This document shows positions 44,481-54,401 of a stretch of DNA of 64,000 nucleotides, piece by piece; position 1 is the first letter of the stretch; each line of letters opens with the position of its first letter. Origin of the DNA: CAZDQL01 sp964507325 (GTDB taxonomy: Bacteria > Planctomycetota > UBA1135 > GCA-002686595). The notes below the pieces were generated by a model. It made no database searches, had not been told where the DNA came from, and saw only the letters and a list, made by a program, of their open reading frames with translations. The position numbers and the translations under genes are program-made. The DNA lies in contig CAZDQL010000005.1 of assembly GCA_964507325.1 (NCBI GenBank), positions 55,013 through 119,012 on the forward strand, in the 5' to 3' direction.

Positions 44481-45050
44481 ATGCGTGGGATCTTCATCGA
44501 TCGCTGGGGGACCCTCTTGGAGCTCCCCGAGAGTGGTTTCGCCCGCGGCTTCGATCCCACCGCCTTCACTCCCGGTGCTCTCGACGCTCTCTTCCGTGCC
44601 GGCCAGTTGGGGTGGAACCTGTACCTGATCGGGAACGAGGAGGCGGTCGCCTTTGGCCGTCTCGATCTCGAACGCTGGCAGGGCATCGAGCGCGACCTCC
44701 TGGAACACCTGCGATCCCACGGGATCCCGATCCAGCGCAACTACGCCTGCACCGACCATCCCGAGGGGGTCGCCCCCCACGACAAGGACTCGGTCTTCCT
44801 GCTCCCCAACACCGGCTGTCTCTACCACGCCGCTCAGGTCGACGGCATCATCCTCGACCAGAGCTGGGTGATCGGCGACAGCACGACCGAACTGGTCGCC
44901 GGATGGCGTGCCAGTTGCCGACTGGCGGGGGTTCGCACCGGACTGGGAGTCTCCGACGCCCAGTTTCCGGTGGACCCGGAGATCACTGCCGACGACCTCG
45001 CCCGAGTTCTGGGTGAGATCACCTCCGACGAACACGCACCCCGCCGCTAG
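44481..45050 (+). CDS. HAD-family (HisB/GmhB-like) protein with altered catalytic motif
   Basis: A 189-residue protein whose fold and order match D-glycero-D-manno-heptose 1,7-bisphosphate phosphatase and histidinol-phosphatase: IFIDRWGTLLE, NLYLIGNEEAVAFGRL, HPEGVAPHDKDSVF (zinc-loop region) and VIGDSTTELVAGWRASCRLA. In active enzymes the first motif is D-x-D-G-T and the loop binds Zn through Cys/His. Here the second Asp is Trp (DRWGT), so the general acid is missing, and the Cys set is reduced. It may be a pseudo-enzyme or have a changed activity. The ATG at 44481 is chosen; another at 44439 adds 14 Pro/Ser-rich residues. Confidence 0.7.
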   Translation: MRGIFIDRWGTLLELPESGFARGFDPTAFTPGALDALFRAGQLGWNLYLIGNEEAVAFGRLDLERWQGIERDLLEHLRSHGIPIQRNYACTDHPEGVAPHDKDSVFLLPNTGCLYHAAQVDGIILDQSWVIGDSTTELVAGWRASCRLAGVRTGLGVSDAQFPVDPEITADDLARVLGEITSDEHAPRR

Positions 45051-45088
45051 CCGGGCGGGCGCGGTCCCCCTCGCGCCCTCCCGCGTCT

Positions 45089-45130
45089 GCCCCCCGGCCC
45101 TACCCCACAGGGTCGGGGGGCCTTTCCTTT
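45089..45130 (+). terminator. Rho-independent terminator after the HAD gene
   Basis: A 13-bp stem, GCCCCCCGGCCCT (45089-45101) with AGGGTCGGGGGGC (45109-45121), closed by a single G-U wobble around ACCCCAC, then CTTTCCTTT. It lies 38 bp after the stop codon and 2 bp before repeat copy 2. Confidence 0.75.
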
Positions 45131-45131
45131 G

Positions 45132-45347
45132 CGGACTGCCCCCTTTCCGTGGGCATCCACGGCGGCGAGTGGCGGCTCCCGGGGCTCGACCCCCCCTGTG
45201 GACTGTCCCAGGACGGCTGGCCGCCGGGCGCCCGTCGGCGCCCCTCTGCGTGGGGCCTCAGCCACGGGGTGGCGCTCGAATCCCTTGGCAGCACTGGGGT
45301 TACGGCGAGGTGCCTGGAGGAGAGCACAACGAAGGGGGGCAGTTCGG
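45132..45347. repeat. MITE-like non-coding repeat, copy 2
   Basis: About 216 bp. Left end CGGACTGCCCCCTTTCCGTG, right end CACAACGAAGGGGGGCAGTT, giving imperfect terminal inverted repeats. It is homologous to the reverse complement of copy 1 (36577-36772), with ordered shared words GCTCGAA, CCTTGG, GGGTT, GGCGAG, AGCACA, GAAGGG and GGCAGTTC. The interior has a GC hairpin in the same relative place. No clear target duplication remains, so this copy may be older. It fills the 389-bp gap before the gene at 45440, together with the terminator at 45089. Confidence 0.65.
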
Positions 45348-45439
45348 AGGACTTCCGATCTCCAGGTCAAGCTCCCCCGGGGGCATCCGACGATACCGAA
45401 GGGAGACCTCTCGTCCCCCTCGACCCCACCATCCCTCCG

Positions 45440-46789
45440 ATGCCTCGTACCCAGCGCACCCTCCACGCCCTCGCCCTGCTCCTCCCGCTCGGGATGTCCG
45501 CCGCTGCCCAGGAGCAGCCGGCTTCCCTCGGCCGGCCCGATACGGCCAGGGTCGAGGTGCTGAAGGGTCGAGCACGCCTGCTGACTCCGGAGGAGGGGGA
45601 GCGCTTCCTCTCGCGCTCCAAGCCCGCCACCGTCAGCGGTCGCGTTCACGTCGAGCTCCCCGCCGGTGCCCAAGTGCGGGTCTCCTGGCTCGACCGCGCC
45701 AGCCTGCAGCTCTGGGGTCCGGCGGCGATCGAGTGGAACGCGCGCGCCCAGGCTCCGGCGCAGGGTCAGTCGCCCCTGCCGCTGGTGGCCCCCGGCGAGT
45801 TGGAATGGACGATCCTCGACCTGGGGTGGATCGACTTCGAGGTGCGCCGCGGCGTGCACGTCCTGCGGATGCCGGGGGACTGGAGGGCGGAGGTCCCGCG
45901 CGGAGCGTTCCAGTTGAGAGGGCTCCCTCACGGTCCCCTGGAGCTCTACCACCAGGCTGGACAGACGCTGACCCTCACCTGGCTGGGAGAGCTCGGCCGG
46001 GCACGCCCGCCGATCTTCGTGCGCGCGGGGTCGCGCCTGCGGATCGACCAGCCCCCGCCGGCGCGCACCGATCACGGAGGCTCGGCCCGCAGCTGGTCGC
46101 AGGTCGAATGGCCCTGGAGGGACGAGGTGGACTCGCCCGCCGACCGGGCCGAGCGCGCGGAGCTGACGCGGGAGACGAACGTCTACGAGGGCTACCCGAC
46201 CCTCGACCGCGGCGCGGCGGGACCGGTGACCAGCGTCAAGGGGTTCGCCGACCCCTCCGAAGTGGCAGCACAGGTCGAAGTCGTGGGTGGGGAACCGGAA
46301 CAGACCGCAGTGGACGAGGTGGGAGCTCCCCCGGTGCCCTCGCCGGTGGAAGCCCCGACGCCCACCCCCCTCTCCCCCATCACGGGCAAGGTCGCTCCCC
46401 CGAAGCCGCGCGAGGAGACTGAGCCGAGGCTCCCCAACCCGCCCCCCGTCCAAGAGCCCGACCCCGAGCCGGCGCCGCGCGGGGAGCCCTACGACGCCGC
46501 ACAGTGGCGGGGGCTCCTGCGCAGCGAGCTCAGCGACAGCGGAGCGGTGGCGGTGCAGAAGGGGCGCGGAGTCGAGGTGCGGGTCTTCCCCAGCGGCCGC
46601 TACAAGGTCTTCGTGGACGCCCTCGCGAAGGAGGGAGCCTGGTGCTTCGGGCCGGATCGGGACTACTTCCTCCAGCCGGGTGCGGTGGCGGTCTTCGAGC
46701 TGGACGGACGGCTGAAACTGCGCTTCGGACGCATCGACGAGAGCGAGCCGATCACGGGCCGGCCCCCCTTCACGGCGTTGGCCCGCTAA
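45440..46789 (+). CDS. Exported FecR-like protein of unknown function
   Basis: A 449-residue protein. The signal peptide is RTLHALALLLPLGMSAAAQ. The N-terminal domain (residues 35-200) reads as beta-strands with RVEVLKGRARLLTPEEGERF, ELPAGAQVRVSWLDRASLQL and IDFEVRRGVHVLRMPGDWRA, a FecR-type jelly-roll pattern. It is followed by a Pro-rich linker (about residues 280-350) and a short C-terminal domain (VEVRVFPSGRYKVFVDALAK). It is coupled by 9 bp to the next SGNH gene, whose TAACCT box overlaps this gene's stop. Repeat copy 2 lies about 90 bp upstream. Confidence 0.6.
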   Translation: MPRTQRTLHALALLLPLGMSAAAQEQPASLGRPDTARVEVLKGRARLLTPEEGERFLSRSKPATVSGRVHVELPAGAQVRVSWLDRASLQLWGPAAIEWNARAQAPAQGQSPLPLVAPGELEWTILDLGWIDFEVRRGVHVLRMPGDWRAEVPRGAFQLRGLPHGPLELYHQAGQTLTLTWLGELGRARPPIFVRAGSRLRIDQPPPARTDHGGSARSWSQVEWPWRDEVDSPADRAERAELTRETNVYEGYPTLDRGAAGPVTSVKGFADPSEVAAQVEVVGGEPEQTAVDEVGAPPVPSPVEAPTPTPLSPITGKVAPPKPREETEPRLPNPPPVQEPDPEPAPRGEPYDAAQWRGLLRSELSDSGAVAVQKGRGVEVRVFPSGRYKVFVDALAKEGAWCFGPDRDYFLQPGAVAVFELDGRLKLRFGRIDESEPITGRPPFTALAR

Positions 46790-46798
46790 CCTGGGAGC

Positions 46799-48016
46799 AT
46801 GCCCCGGGAAGAGCCCCCTCGTCCCCGGCGTCTCGTGCGCAAGCTCGCCCTGGCGGCGATCTCCCTGGTCGTCCTCGACCAGGCTCTGCAGTGGAGCGTG
46901 CTGCGCGACGGGGAGTTCCTCGGGGTCAGGATCGCGCCCTTCGGTCGACCGCTCTTCTCTCGGACCCAGGAGCACTTGCTCGAGAAGTTCGAGGAGCAGC
47001 TCGCCGATCCCACGGGGTTCGAACGCCACTCGGTCTTCGACTCCGACCTCGGCTGGTGCCCGCGAGCGGGGATGCGCCGGGGCGGACGCACGTACGACTG
47101 GGCGGGAGCGCGCATCGGCTTGGCTCCCCTGCCGCGGGAGCGCGCTTCGGATGAACGACTGGTCGCCCTGGTGGGCTGCTCCTTCACCGAGGGGCACGAG
47201 GTCGCGGACCACCAGAGCTGGGCCGCGCTGCTGGAAGCGGATCCTCACGGCCTGCGGATCGCCAACTTGGGCGTCGGTGGATACGGCGTCGATCAGGCGC
47301 TCTTGCGCGCCCGACGGGACGCCCTGCGCCTCGAGCCCGCGGAGGTCTGGCTGGGCTTCTTCCCCGGCGGCGCCCTGCGCGTGACGACCCAGTTTCCCCC
47401 GATCCAGAGCAAGTGGCGCGCACGCGGGGTGCTCTTCAAGCCGCGCTTCCTGCTCGGGGAGGACGGATCCCTCGAGCTCGTCCCCTCGCCGGCGCGCGAA
47501 CCGACGGACGTCCCCCGCCTGTTGCGCGACCCGGCGGCGCTCTTCGGAGCGCTGCGCTGCGGCGATGCGTGGGTGCGCCGGGCGCCCGCGGCGTACGCCC
47601 CGCGCGGCTCCCACTGGGTCCACTACTCCGCGTTCGCGCGCCTGCTCACGACCTGGTACGAGCACGGGGGCCGCCAGGTCGTGCCCCGGCTGCGCGACAC
47701 CGGGGACGAGGTGTACCGCCTGCAGCGCGCCCTGATCCTCGGCCTGCGCGACGAGGTGGCCGGCAGCGGAGCGCGCTTCCGCGTCGTGGTCCTCCCCTCC
47801 GCACCCGACCTCGCCCAGCACGCCCGCGACGGCCGGGGCTACTGGGGGGCACTGCTCGAGGAGCTGAACGCAGCCGGCATCGAGGTGCTCGACCCCTCAG
47901 CGCGGCTGCAAGCCGCCGGCGGAGCGGACGAGCCCTCCCTCTGGATGCCCGGTGGGCACTACAGCCCCGCGGCCAACGCACTGGTCGCCGAAGAGATCGC
48001 CCAGAACTGGCTGTAG
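46799..48016 (+). CDS. Membrane-anchored SGNH-like hydrolase
   Basis: A 405-residue protein. The N-terminal anchor (KLALAAISLVVLDQALQWSV) is followed by DSDLGWCPRAGM, then block I with Ser in LVALVGCSFTEGHEVADHQS and a glycine block (ANLGVGGYGVDQALL). Block III is atypical (VWLGFFPGGALRV, no Asn). The His block is WMPGGHYSPAANALVAEEI. This is the pattern of the extracellular SGNH-like proteins of planctomycetes. Enzyme activity is uncertain because block III lacks the Asn. It converges with mcsB across 7 bp. Confidence 0.7.
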   Translation: MPREEPPRPRRLVRKLALAAISLVVLDQALQWSVLRDGEFLGVRIAPFGRPLFSRTQEHLLEKFEEQLADPTGFERHSVFDSDLGWCPRAGMRRGGRTYDWAGARIGLAPLPRERASDERLVALVGCSFTEGHEVADHQSWAALLEADPHGLRIANLGVGGYGVDQALLRARRDALRLEPAEVWLGFFPGGALRVTTQFPPIQSKWRARGVLFKPRFLLGEDGSLELVPSPAREPTDVPRLLRDPAALFGALRCGDAWVRRAPAAYAPRGSHWVHYSAFARLLTTWYEHGGRQVVPRLRDTGDEVYRLQRALILGLRDEVAGSGARFRVVVLPSAPDLAQHARDGRGYWGALLEELNAAGIEVLDPSARLQAAGGADEPSLWMPGGHYSPAANALVAEEIAQNWL

Positions 48017-48023
48017 CCGGCGC

Positions 48024-49121
48024 TCAGCCCTTGGCCAAGCGCTTGCGCAACCAGCTCGCGCGCAGCTTGTCGCGCTCGGAGACGTCGAGCAGGGAGACCT
48101 CGTCACCGGAGTTGCTCAGGGCCTGCAGGTGCCCCTTCTGCACCTGGATCCCCAGCTCGTTCAAGGTCGTCAGCGAAGGGCCGTCGAAGAGACCCAGGTG
48201 CACCCCCAACCGCAGATTGGAGAGGTGCGCCAATGCCCCCTCGGTGGGCATCGCGCGGGCGGCCTGCAAGAGTCCCAAGGAGCGATGGACGCGGTCCACC
48301 AGGGGCGTGCGCTGCTCGTCGAGGAGCACCTCGCGCACCTGCCGCTCGAAGGCCACGATCTCCGGCACCAGGGCCTGGAGATCGTCGATCAACTGGGTCT
48401 CGCTGCGGCCGAGGGTGATCTGGTTGGAGATCTGGTACAGGTCGCCCGCCGCCCGACTCCCCTCCCCGTGCATGCCGCGCACCGCCAGGCCGGTGCGCTG
48501 GGCGGCGTTGAAGACCTTCTCCAACTCCGCGCGCACCAACCCCAGGGCGGGCAGGTGCAGCATCACCGAGGCGCGCAGACCGGTGCCCACGTTGGTCGGG
48601 CAGCCGGTGAGGTACCCGAGACGCCCGTTGTGGGTGTAGGAGAGCCGGCCCTCCACGTACCGATCCAGGACCTGAGCGCGCCGCCAGGCCAGCGACAGGT
48701 CGAAGCCGGCGGCCAGGGCTTGCAGGCGCAGATGGTCCTCCTCGTTGACCATCACCGAGACCGTCTCCGTCTCCCCGAAGGCCAGGGCGCGACCCACCGG
48801 CACCCCCCCCTCCTCCGGGCACAGGTCCCGGCTGACGAGGTTGCGCTCCCGGAGCAGGAGGCGCAGCACGGGTGTGGCCTCGGACAGGGGCACCCACCAG
48901 GTCTCGCCGTCGATCTTGGCGTCGATCAGGACGGTGCGCGCCTGATCGAAGATCTCGATCGCCTGCTCCTGGCCGAGACGCGCCATGAAGGGGTAGCCGT
49001 CGAGGTTGCGGGCCAGGCGCACGCGACAGGACACCACCACGTCGACGTCCGGTCCGTCGGAGTGCAGCCAGGCCGCCACCCGGGGAGCTAGGGAGCGGGA
49101 GTCGATCGGCGAGTAGACCAC
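48024..49121 (-). CDS. mcsB: Protein arginine kinase McsB
   Basis: A 365-residue ATP:guanido phosphotransferase. McsB phosphorylates arginine residues of proteins and marks them for ClpCP degradation in Firmicutes. Signatures are VVVSCRVRLARNLDGYPFMA, ETETVSVMVNEEDHLRLQAL, the catalytic Cys loop LTGCPTNVGTGLRASVMLHL and RGMHGEGSRAAGDLYQISNQ. The catalytic Glu (NEEDH) and Cys are present. The start at GTG 49121 gives the normal distance to the first motif, with TAGAAC just upstream; a GTG at 49154 adds 11 residues. The usual neighbours mcsA, ctsR and clpC are absent. Confidence 0.9.
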   Translation of the reverse strand: MVYSPIDSRSLAPRVAAWLHSDGPDVDVVVSCRVRLARNLDGYPFMARLGQEQAIEIFDQARTVLIDAKIDGETWWVPLSEATPVLRLLLRERNLVSRDLCPEEGGVPVGRALAFGETETVSVMVNEEDHLRLQALAAGFDLSLAWRRAQVLDRYVEGRLSYTHNGRLGYLTGCPTNVGTGLRASVMLHLPALGLVRAELEKVFNAAQRTGLAVRGMHGEGSRAAGDLYQISNQITLGRSETQLIDDLQALVPEIVAFERQVREVLLDEQRTPLVDRVHRSLGLLQAARAMPTEGALAHLSNLRLGVHLGLFDGPSLTTLNELGIQVQKGHLQALSNSGDEVSLLDVSERDKLRASWLRKRLAKG

Positions 49122-49343
49122 TGGGGTTCTAGATGAGTCTCGTGCCGCGCCCACGCCGGACGCGAAGCCCGTTTATAGCCCAGGCCTTGCGCGTGAAGAA
49201 CCCCGCAGCCATCTTCCCCGCGGATGTTGACGTTCGACGAAGCCCACATCGCCCCGGCGCAGCTGGGGAACGTGCGTGCGGACAGGGAGCGCCAGCCCCC
49301 GATCCCCCTCCTCCGGCCCTCCAGGTAACGACTCGGCGCCTGC

Positions 49344-50656
49344 ATGCCCCACTCACGACGTTCGATCCTGGGGGTCCTCTTCCTGACCGTGTTCCTGGAC
49401 ATGGTGGGCTTCAGCATCATCTTCCCGCTGCTGCCCGCCATGCTCGACCACTACCTGGCGCTCGACGGGCCGGGGTGCATCATCGGCCGGCTGCGGGACC
49501 TCTTCGGGCGGGTGACGCAGGACGAGTGGGCGCTGGCGGCGCTGATGGGCGGGGTCCTCGGTTCCCTGTACTCGGTGCTGCAGTTCTTCCTGGCGCCGGT
49601 CTGGGGAGCCCTCTCCGATCGGGTGGGCAGGCGGCCACTCCTGCTGCTCACCCTCGCGGGCACGGCCGGCTCCTACCTCCTGTGGGTCTTCGCCGGCCGC
49701 TTCTGGGTGTTGCTCCTGGCGCGCATGCTGGGGGGGGCGATGGCGGGCAACATCTCGATCGCCTCGGCGGCGGTGGCGGACACCCACCCGGGAGCCCAGC
49801 GGGCCAAGGGGATGGGTGTCCTGGGCGCGGGGATCGGCTTGGGGTTCGTGGTGGGGCCCGCCCTCGGAGGGCTTGCGGCCGGGTGGTCGCGCTCGTTGGA
49901 CTGGAGCGCTCTGGGCCCGGGCCTCAACCCCTTCAGCGGCTGCGCGGCCCTGGCGCTGCTGCTCTCCCTGGTGAACCTGGCGTGGGCGGCGCGGCGTTTC
50001 CCCGAGACGAACACGAATCGCGAAGCCCTCCCTCCGGCCCCGCACATCAAACGCCACCCGTTGCGCTCCCTGCGAGCGATCGATCGCCCGGGGGTGCGGC
50101 GTGCGAGCGGCTCCTACTTCCTCTACCAGATCGCCTTCGCGGCGATGGAGTTCACCCTGGTCTTCCTGGCGGTGGAGCGCCTGGGGTACAGCGAGCGCCA
50201 GAACGCCTGGATGTTCGTCTTCGTGGGGCTCTTGATGGTCGCCGTTCAGGGCGGCGCGATCCGACACCTGGTGCCGCGGCTCGGTGAGCGGCGCCTGGGG
50301 CTGGCGGGGATGGCCCTGACCCCACCGGGATTGCTGCTGGTGGGCGCGGCGGGGAGCTCGCTCACGCTCTACCTGGGGTTGACCCTCCTGGCGCTGGGCA
50401 GCGCCCTGGTGATGCCCTGCTATTCGTCCCTCGTCTCACGCTACTGCCCGGAGGAGCGCCAGGGGCTGGCCCTGGGGATCTTCCGCTCCCTCGGATCCGC
50501 CGCCCGCGCGGTGGGGCCCCTCCTGGGGGGGATCCTCTACTGGCGTTTCGGCAGCTGGGGGCCCTACTACGTGGGGGCGGTGGTGATCCTGGTCCCCCTG
50601 GCGCTCTCCCTGGGGCTGCCGCCGGTCCCGGGGGAGGCTGCGCCCCGCAAGAGCTC

Positions 50657-50663
<7 letters not shown>
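49344..50663 (+). CDS. MFS transporter, TetA/multidrug-efflux type
   Basis: A 439-residue protein with 12 hydrophobic segments. The motif-A loop between helices 2 and 3 is APVWGALSDRVGRRPLLLLT (GxLaDrxGrkxxl type), and helix 1 is FLTVFLDMVGFSIIFPLLPA, as in the DHA1 family that includes TetA. A loop of about 25 residues (GPGCIIGRLRDLFGRVTQDE) is inserted between helices 1 and 2. Drug or metabolite export by proton antiport is expected; the substrate is unknown. The 189-bp region before it contains no gene. Its last 7 bp overlap the convergent thiC end. Confidence 0.85.
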
Positions 50664-52291
<1,628 letters not shown>

Positions 52292-52293
52292 CG

Positions 52294-52375
52294 CGCTTTC
52301 CTACGCCGGTATTGTCCGGATCAGGTTCCAGGGGTGCCTCTCAGGTCTCCGGTCGGAGCCGCCCCCAGCGGAGCG
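52294..52375 (-). promoter_or_regulatory. TPP riboswitch controlling thiC
   Basis: Conserved aptamer words on the minus strand, in order: CTGAGAGG, ACCCC, GGAACCTGATCCGG, CAATACCGGCGTAGGAAAGC. These are the THI-box J3/2 and J2/4 elements. The aptamer ends only 2 nt before the thiC ATG; the AGGAA within the conserved 3' part (52298-52302) is also the likely Shine-Dalgarno, so ligand binding would hide it directly with no separate expression platform. Confidence 0.95.
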
Positions 52376-52378
52376 ACT

Positions 52379-52384
52379 ATCCTA
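52379..52384 (-). promoter_or_regulatory. TAGGAT -10 box of thiC
   Basis: TAGGAT on the minus strand lies 3-8 nt before the first aptamer bases of the TPP riboswitch, fixing the transcription start to about 52371-52373. It anchors the TA(G/T)NNT pattern used elsewhere. Confidence 0.6.
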
Positions 52385-52397
52385 GCCCGAACTGCTA

Positions 52398-52551
52398 ACG
52401 AGCGTTCGCACCAGTGCGCGCCAAGTTCGCCGTGGCGCACGAATCGGTGCCGATCGGCGCGCAGGCGGGGGCCGCTGTGTCCCGTCGAGCACCGAGCGGC
52501 GCCGATTCGTACGCCACGGCGGACTCGGGGTGTGCTGGGGTGGACGCTCGT
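52398..52551. repeat. Long imperfect inverted repeat between macro-domain gene and thiC
   Basis: Two arms of about 63 nt (52398-52460 and 52489-52551) align without gaps at roughly 50 of 63 positions. Shared blocks are ACGAGCGT, CGCCGTGGCG, ACGAATCGG and GCCG, and seven of the mismatches would be G-U pairs in a plus-strand RNA, so about 57 of 63 positions could pair. The loop is about 28 nt. It sits between the macro-domain stop and the thiC promoter. It may be a terminator, a structured RNA, or a degraded insertion element; no T-tract is present. Confidence 0.6.
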
Positions 52552-52563
52552 GCGTCGTGCGGG

Positions 52564-53106
52564 CTACCCCGACGCGGCGCGCTGCCGGTCGAGAGCCGCT
52601 TGGAAGATCGACCGCAGCTCGGCGGTGAAGAGCACCATCCGCACGGGACCGAGATCGGGAAAGCGCGCCAGCCCCTCCCCCAGGGCAGCGAGCGCCACCT
52701 GGGCGGCCTCCTCGGGGGGGTAGCCGTAGATCCCGCAGGAGATGGCGGGGAAGGAGAGGGTGACCAGCCCGTGGCGCGCCGCGAGCTCGAGGCTCGCGCT
52801 GTGGCAGGCGGCCAGGAGCCGCGCCTCCCCCGCACCACCTCCCCGCCAGACGGGGCCCGCGCTGTGGATCACCGCCCTGGCCGGCAGGTCGTGGCCCTCG
52901 CTGATGGCGGCCTCGCCGGTGGAGATGCCCCGCGGGTAGCGGCGCCGCAGCTCCTCGAGGAGCTCCGGCCCCGCCGCGCGGTGGATCGCGCCGTCGACCC
53001 CTCCGCCTCCGCGCAGGGACTCGTTGGCGGCGTTGACGATGGCGTCCACCGCTTCCAGCGTCAGGTCGCCTTGGACGCATTGGATCCGGTCGAAAGGAGT
53101 GCTCAT
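52564..53106 (-). CDS. Macro-domain ADP-ribose deacetylase (O-acetyl-ADP-ribose deacetylase type)
   Basis: A 180-residue MacroD-type protein that binds ADP-ribose and removes acetyl or ADP-ribosyl groups. Signatures are DAIVNAANESLRGGGGVDGA (Asn and Gly-rich loop), AIHRAAGPELLEE, PARAVIHSAGPVW and SFPAISCGIYGYPPEEAAQV (second loop). All substrate-loop residues are present. The ATG at 53106 starts the fold (STPFDRIQCVQGDLT). It is divergent from the 2-hydroxyglutarate oxidase gene with 27 bp between the starts. Confidence 0.93.
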   Translation of the reverse strand: MSTPFDRIQCVQGDLTLEAVDAIVNAANESLRGGGGVDGAIHRAAGPELLEELRRRYPRGISTGEAAISEGHDLPARAVIHSAGPVWRGGGAGEARLLAACHSASLELAARHGLVTLSFPAISCGIYGYPPEEAAQVALAALGEGLARFPDLGPVRMVLFTAELRSIFQAALDRQRAASG

Positions 53107-53133
53107 GGATGTCCGATTCAGCACACTGAGTGC

Positions 53134-54348
53134 GTGACCTCCCAAGATACCGTCGACCTGGCCGTCATCGGCGCCGGCATCGTCGGACTGGCGACCGCCA
53201 AGGCCCTGCTGGAGGCGCGCCCCGGCCTCTCCCTGCTGGTGCTCGAGGCCGAGGACCGCGTCGCCGCCCACCAGACCGGCAACAACAGCGGGGTGATCCA
53301 CTCCGGCCTCTACTACCGGCCGGGAAGCCTCAAGGCCACCCTGTGCGGCGAGGGGCGCGAAGCCCTCTACCGCTACTGCGCGGAGCGGGAGATCCCCCAC
53401 GAGCGCTGCGGCAAGCTGGTGGTCGCCACGCGCCCCGAAGAGCTCCCGCGGCTGGAGGAGCTGGAACGGCGCGGCCGCGCCAACGGCCTGGTGAACCTGG
53501 AGCGCCTCGACGGCGCCGGGATCGAGGAGCGGGAGCCGGCGGTGGCGGGTATCGCGGGGCTCTTCGTGGGGGACACCGGGATCGTGGACTTCAAGGCTGT
53601 CGCCGAAGCCTACGCCCAGGACGTGGTCGACGCCGGAGGCGAGGTGCGGCTCGGCTCCGCCGCGGGGGAGATCGAGGACAGCGGCAGCCACTTCCGCATC
53701 CAAACCCCCGCAGGAGCCGTGGAGGCGCGCCATCTGGTGAACTGCGCCGGCGCCCAAGCGGACCGGGTCGCGCGGCGCGCGGGCCACGAGAGCACCTGCA
53801 CCATCGTGCCCTTCCGCGGCGAGTACATGCTGATCCGCCCGGAGCGGGCCCACCTGGTGAGGAACCTCGTCTACCCGGTGCCGGACCCGCGCTTCCCCTT
53901 CCTGGGGGTGCACTTCACCCGCCGCATCGAGGGGGGCATCGAGGCGGGGCCGAACGCGGTCCTGGCCCTGCACCGCCACGGCTATCGCTGGCGGGACGTC
54001 AGCCCGCGGGACTGCCTGGACTTCGTCCGCACACCGGGGTTCTGGCGCATGGCGCGGCGCTACTGGCGCACCGGATTCGGGGAGGCGTGGCGCTCCCTCT
54101 CCAAGCGCGCTTTCACCCGCGCCCTGGCCCAGCTCCTGCCCGAGATCCGCGCCGAGGATCTGGCCCCGGGGGGGGCGGGGGTGCGCGCCCAGGCCCTGGA
54201 TCCCGATGGACGGCTGGCGGACGACTTCCGGGTCGTGGAGGCGCCGGGCGCCTACCACGTGCTCTGCGCACCCTCCCCCGCGGCCACGGCTTCCCTGGCG
54301 ATCGGCCGCCACATCGCCGAACGCGCCGGCGTCCACCTCGACCTGTGA
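53134..54348 (+). CDS. lhgO: L-2-hydroxyglutarate oxidase (LhgO family)
   Basis: A 404-residue FAD-dependent oxidoreductase that oxidises L-2-hydroxyglutarate to 2-oxoglutarate; members pass electrons to the respiratory chain. The FAD fold is LAVIGAGIVGLATAKALLEA, followed by HQTGNNSGVIHSGLYYRPGS (active-site loop with conserved His/Asn/Tyr), GGKLVVAT-like strand (CGKLVVATRPEE), GDTGIVDFKAVAEAYAQDV and FPFLGVHFTRRIEGG. The end (CAPSPAATASLAIGRHIAE) is also typical. The GTG at 53134 is the start, since the Rossmann strand begins eight residues later. Confidence 0.9.
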   Translation: MTSQDTVDLAVIGAGIVGLATAKALLEARPGLSLLVLEAEDRVAAHQTGNNSGVIHSGLYYRPGSLKATLCGEGREALYRYCAEREIPHERCGKLVVATRPEELPRLEELERRGRANGLVNLERLDGAGIEEREPAVAGIAGLFVGDTGIVDFKAVAEAYAQDVVDAGGEVRLGSAAGEIEDSGSHFRIQTPAGAVEARHLVNCAGAQADRVARRAGHESTCTIVPFRGEYMLIRPERAHLVRNLVYPVPDPRFPFLGVHFTRRIEGGIEAGPNAVLALHRHGYRWRDVSPRDCLDFVRTPGFWRMARRYWRTGFGEAWRSLSKRAFTRALAQLLPEIRAEDLAPGGAGVRAQALDPDGRLADDFRVVEAPGAYHVLCAPSPAATASLAIGRHIAERAGVHLDL

Positions 54349-54401
54349 GCCCATTCGCGACGCACCGTGATCCGCGGTAGGCTCGGCACCCGAGATCACC
54401 G

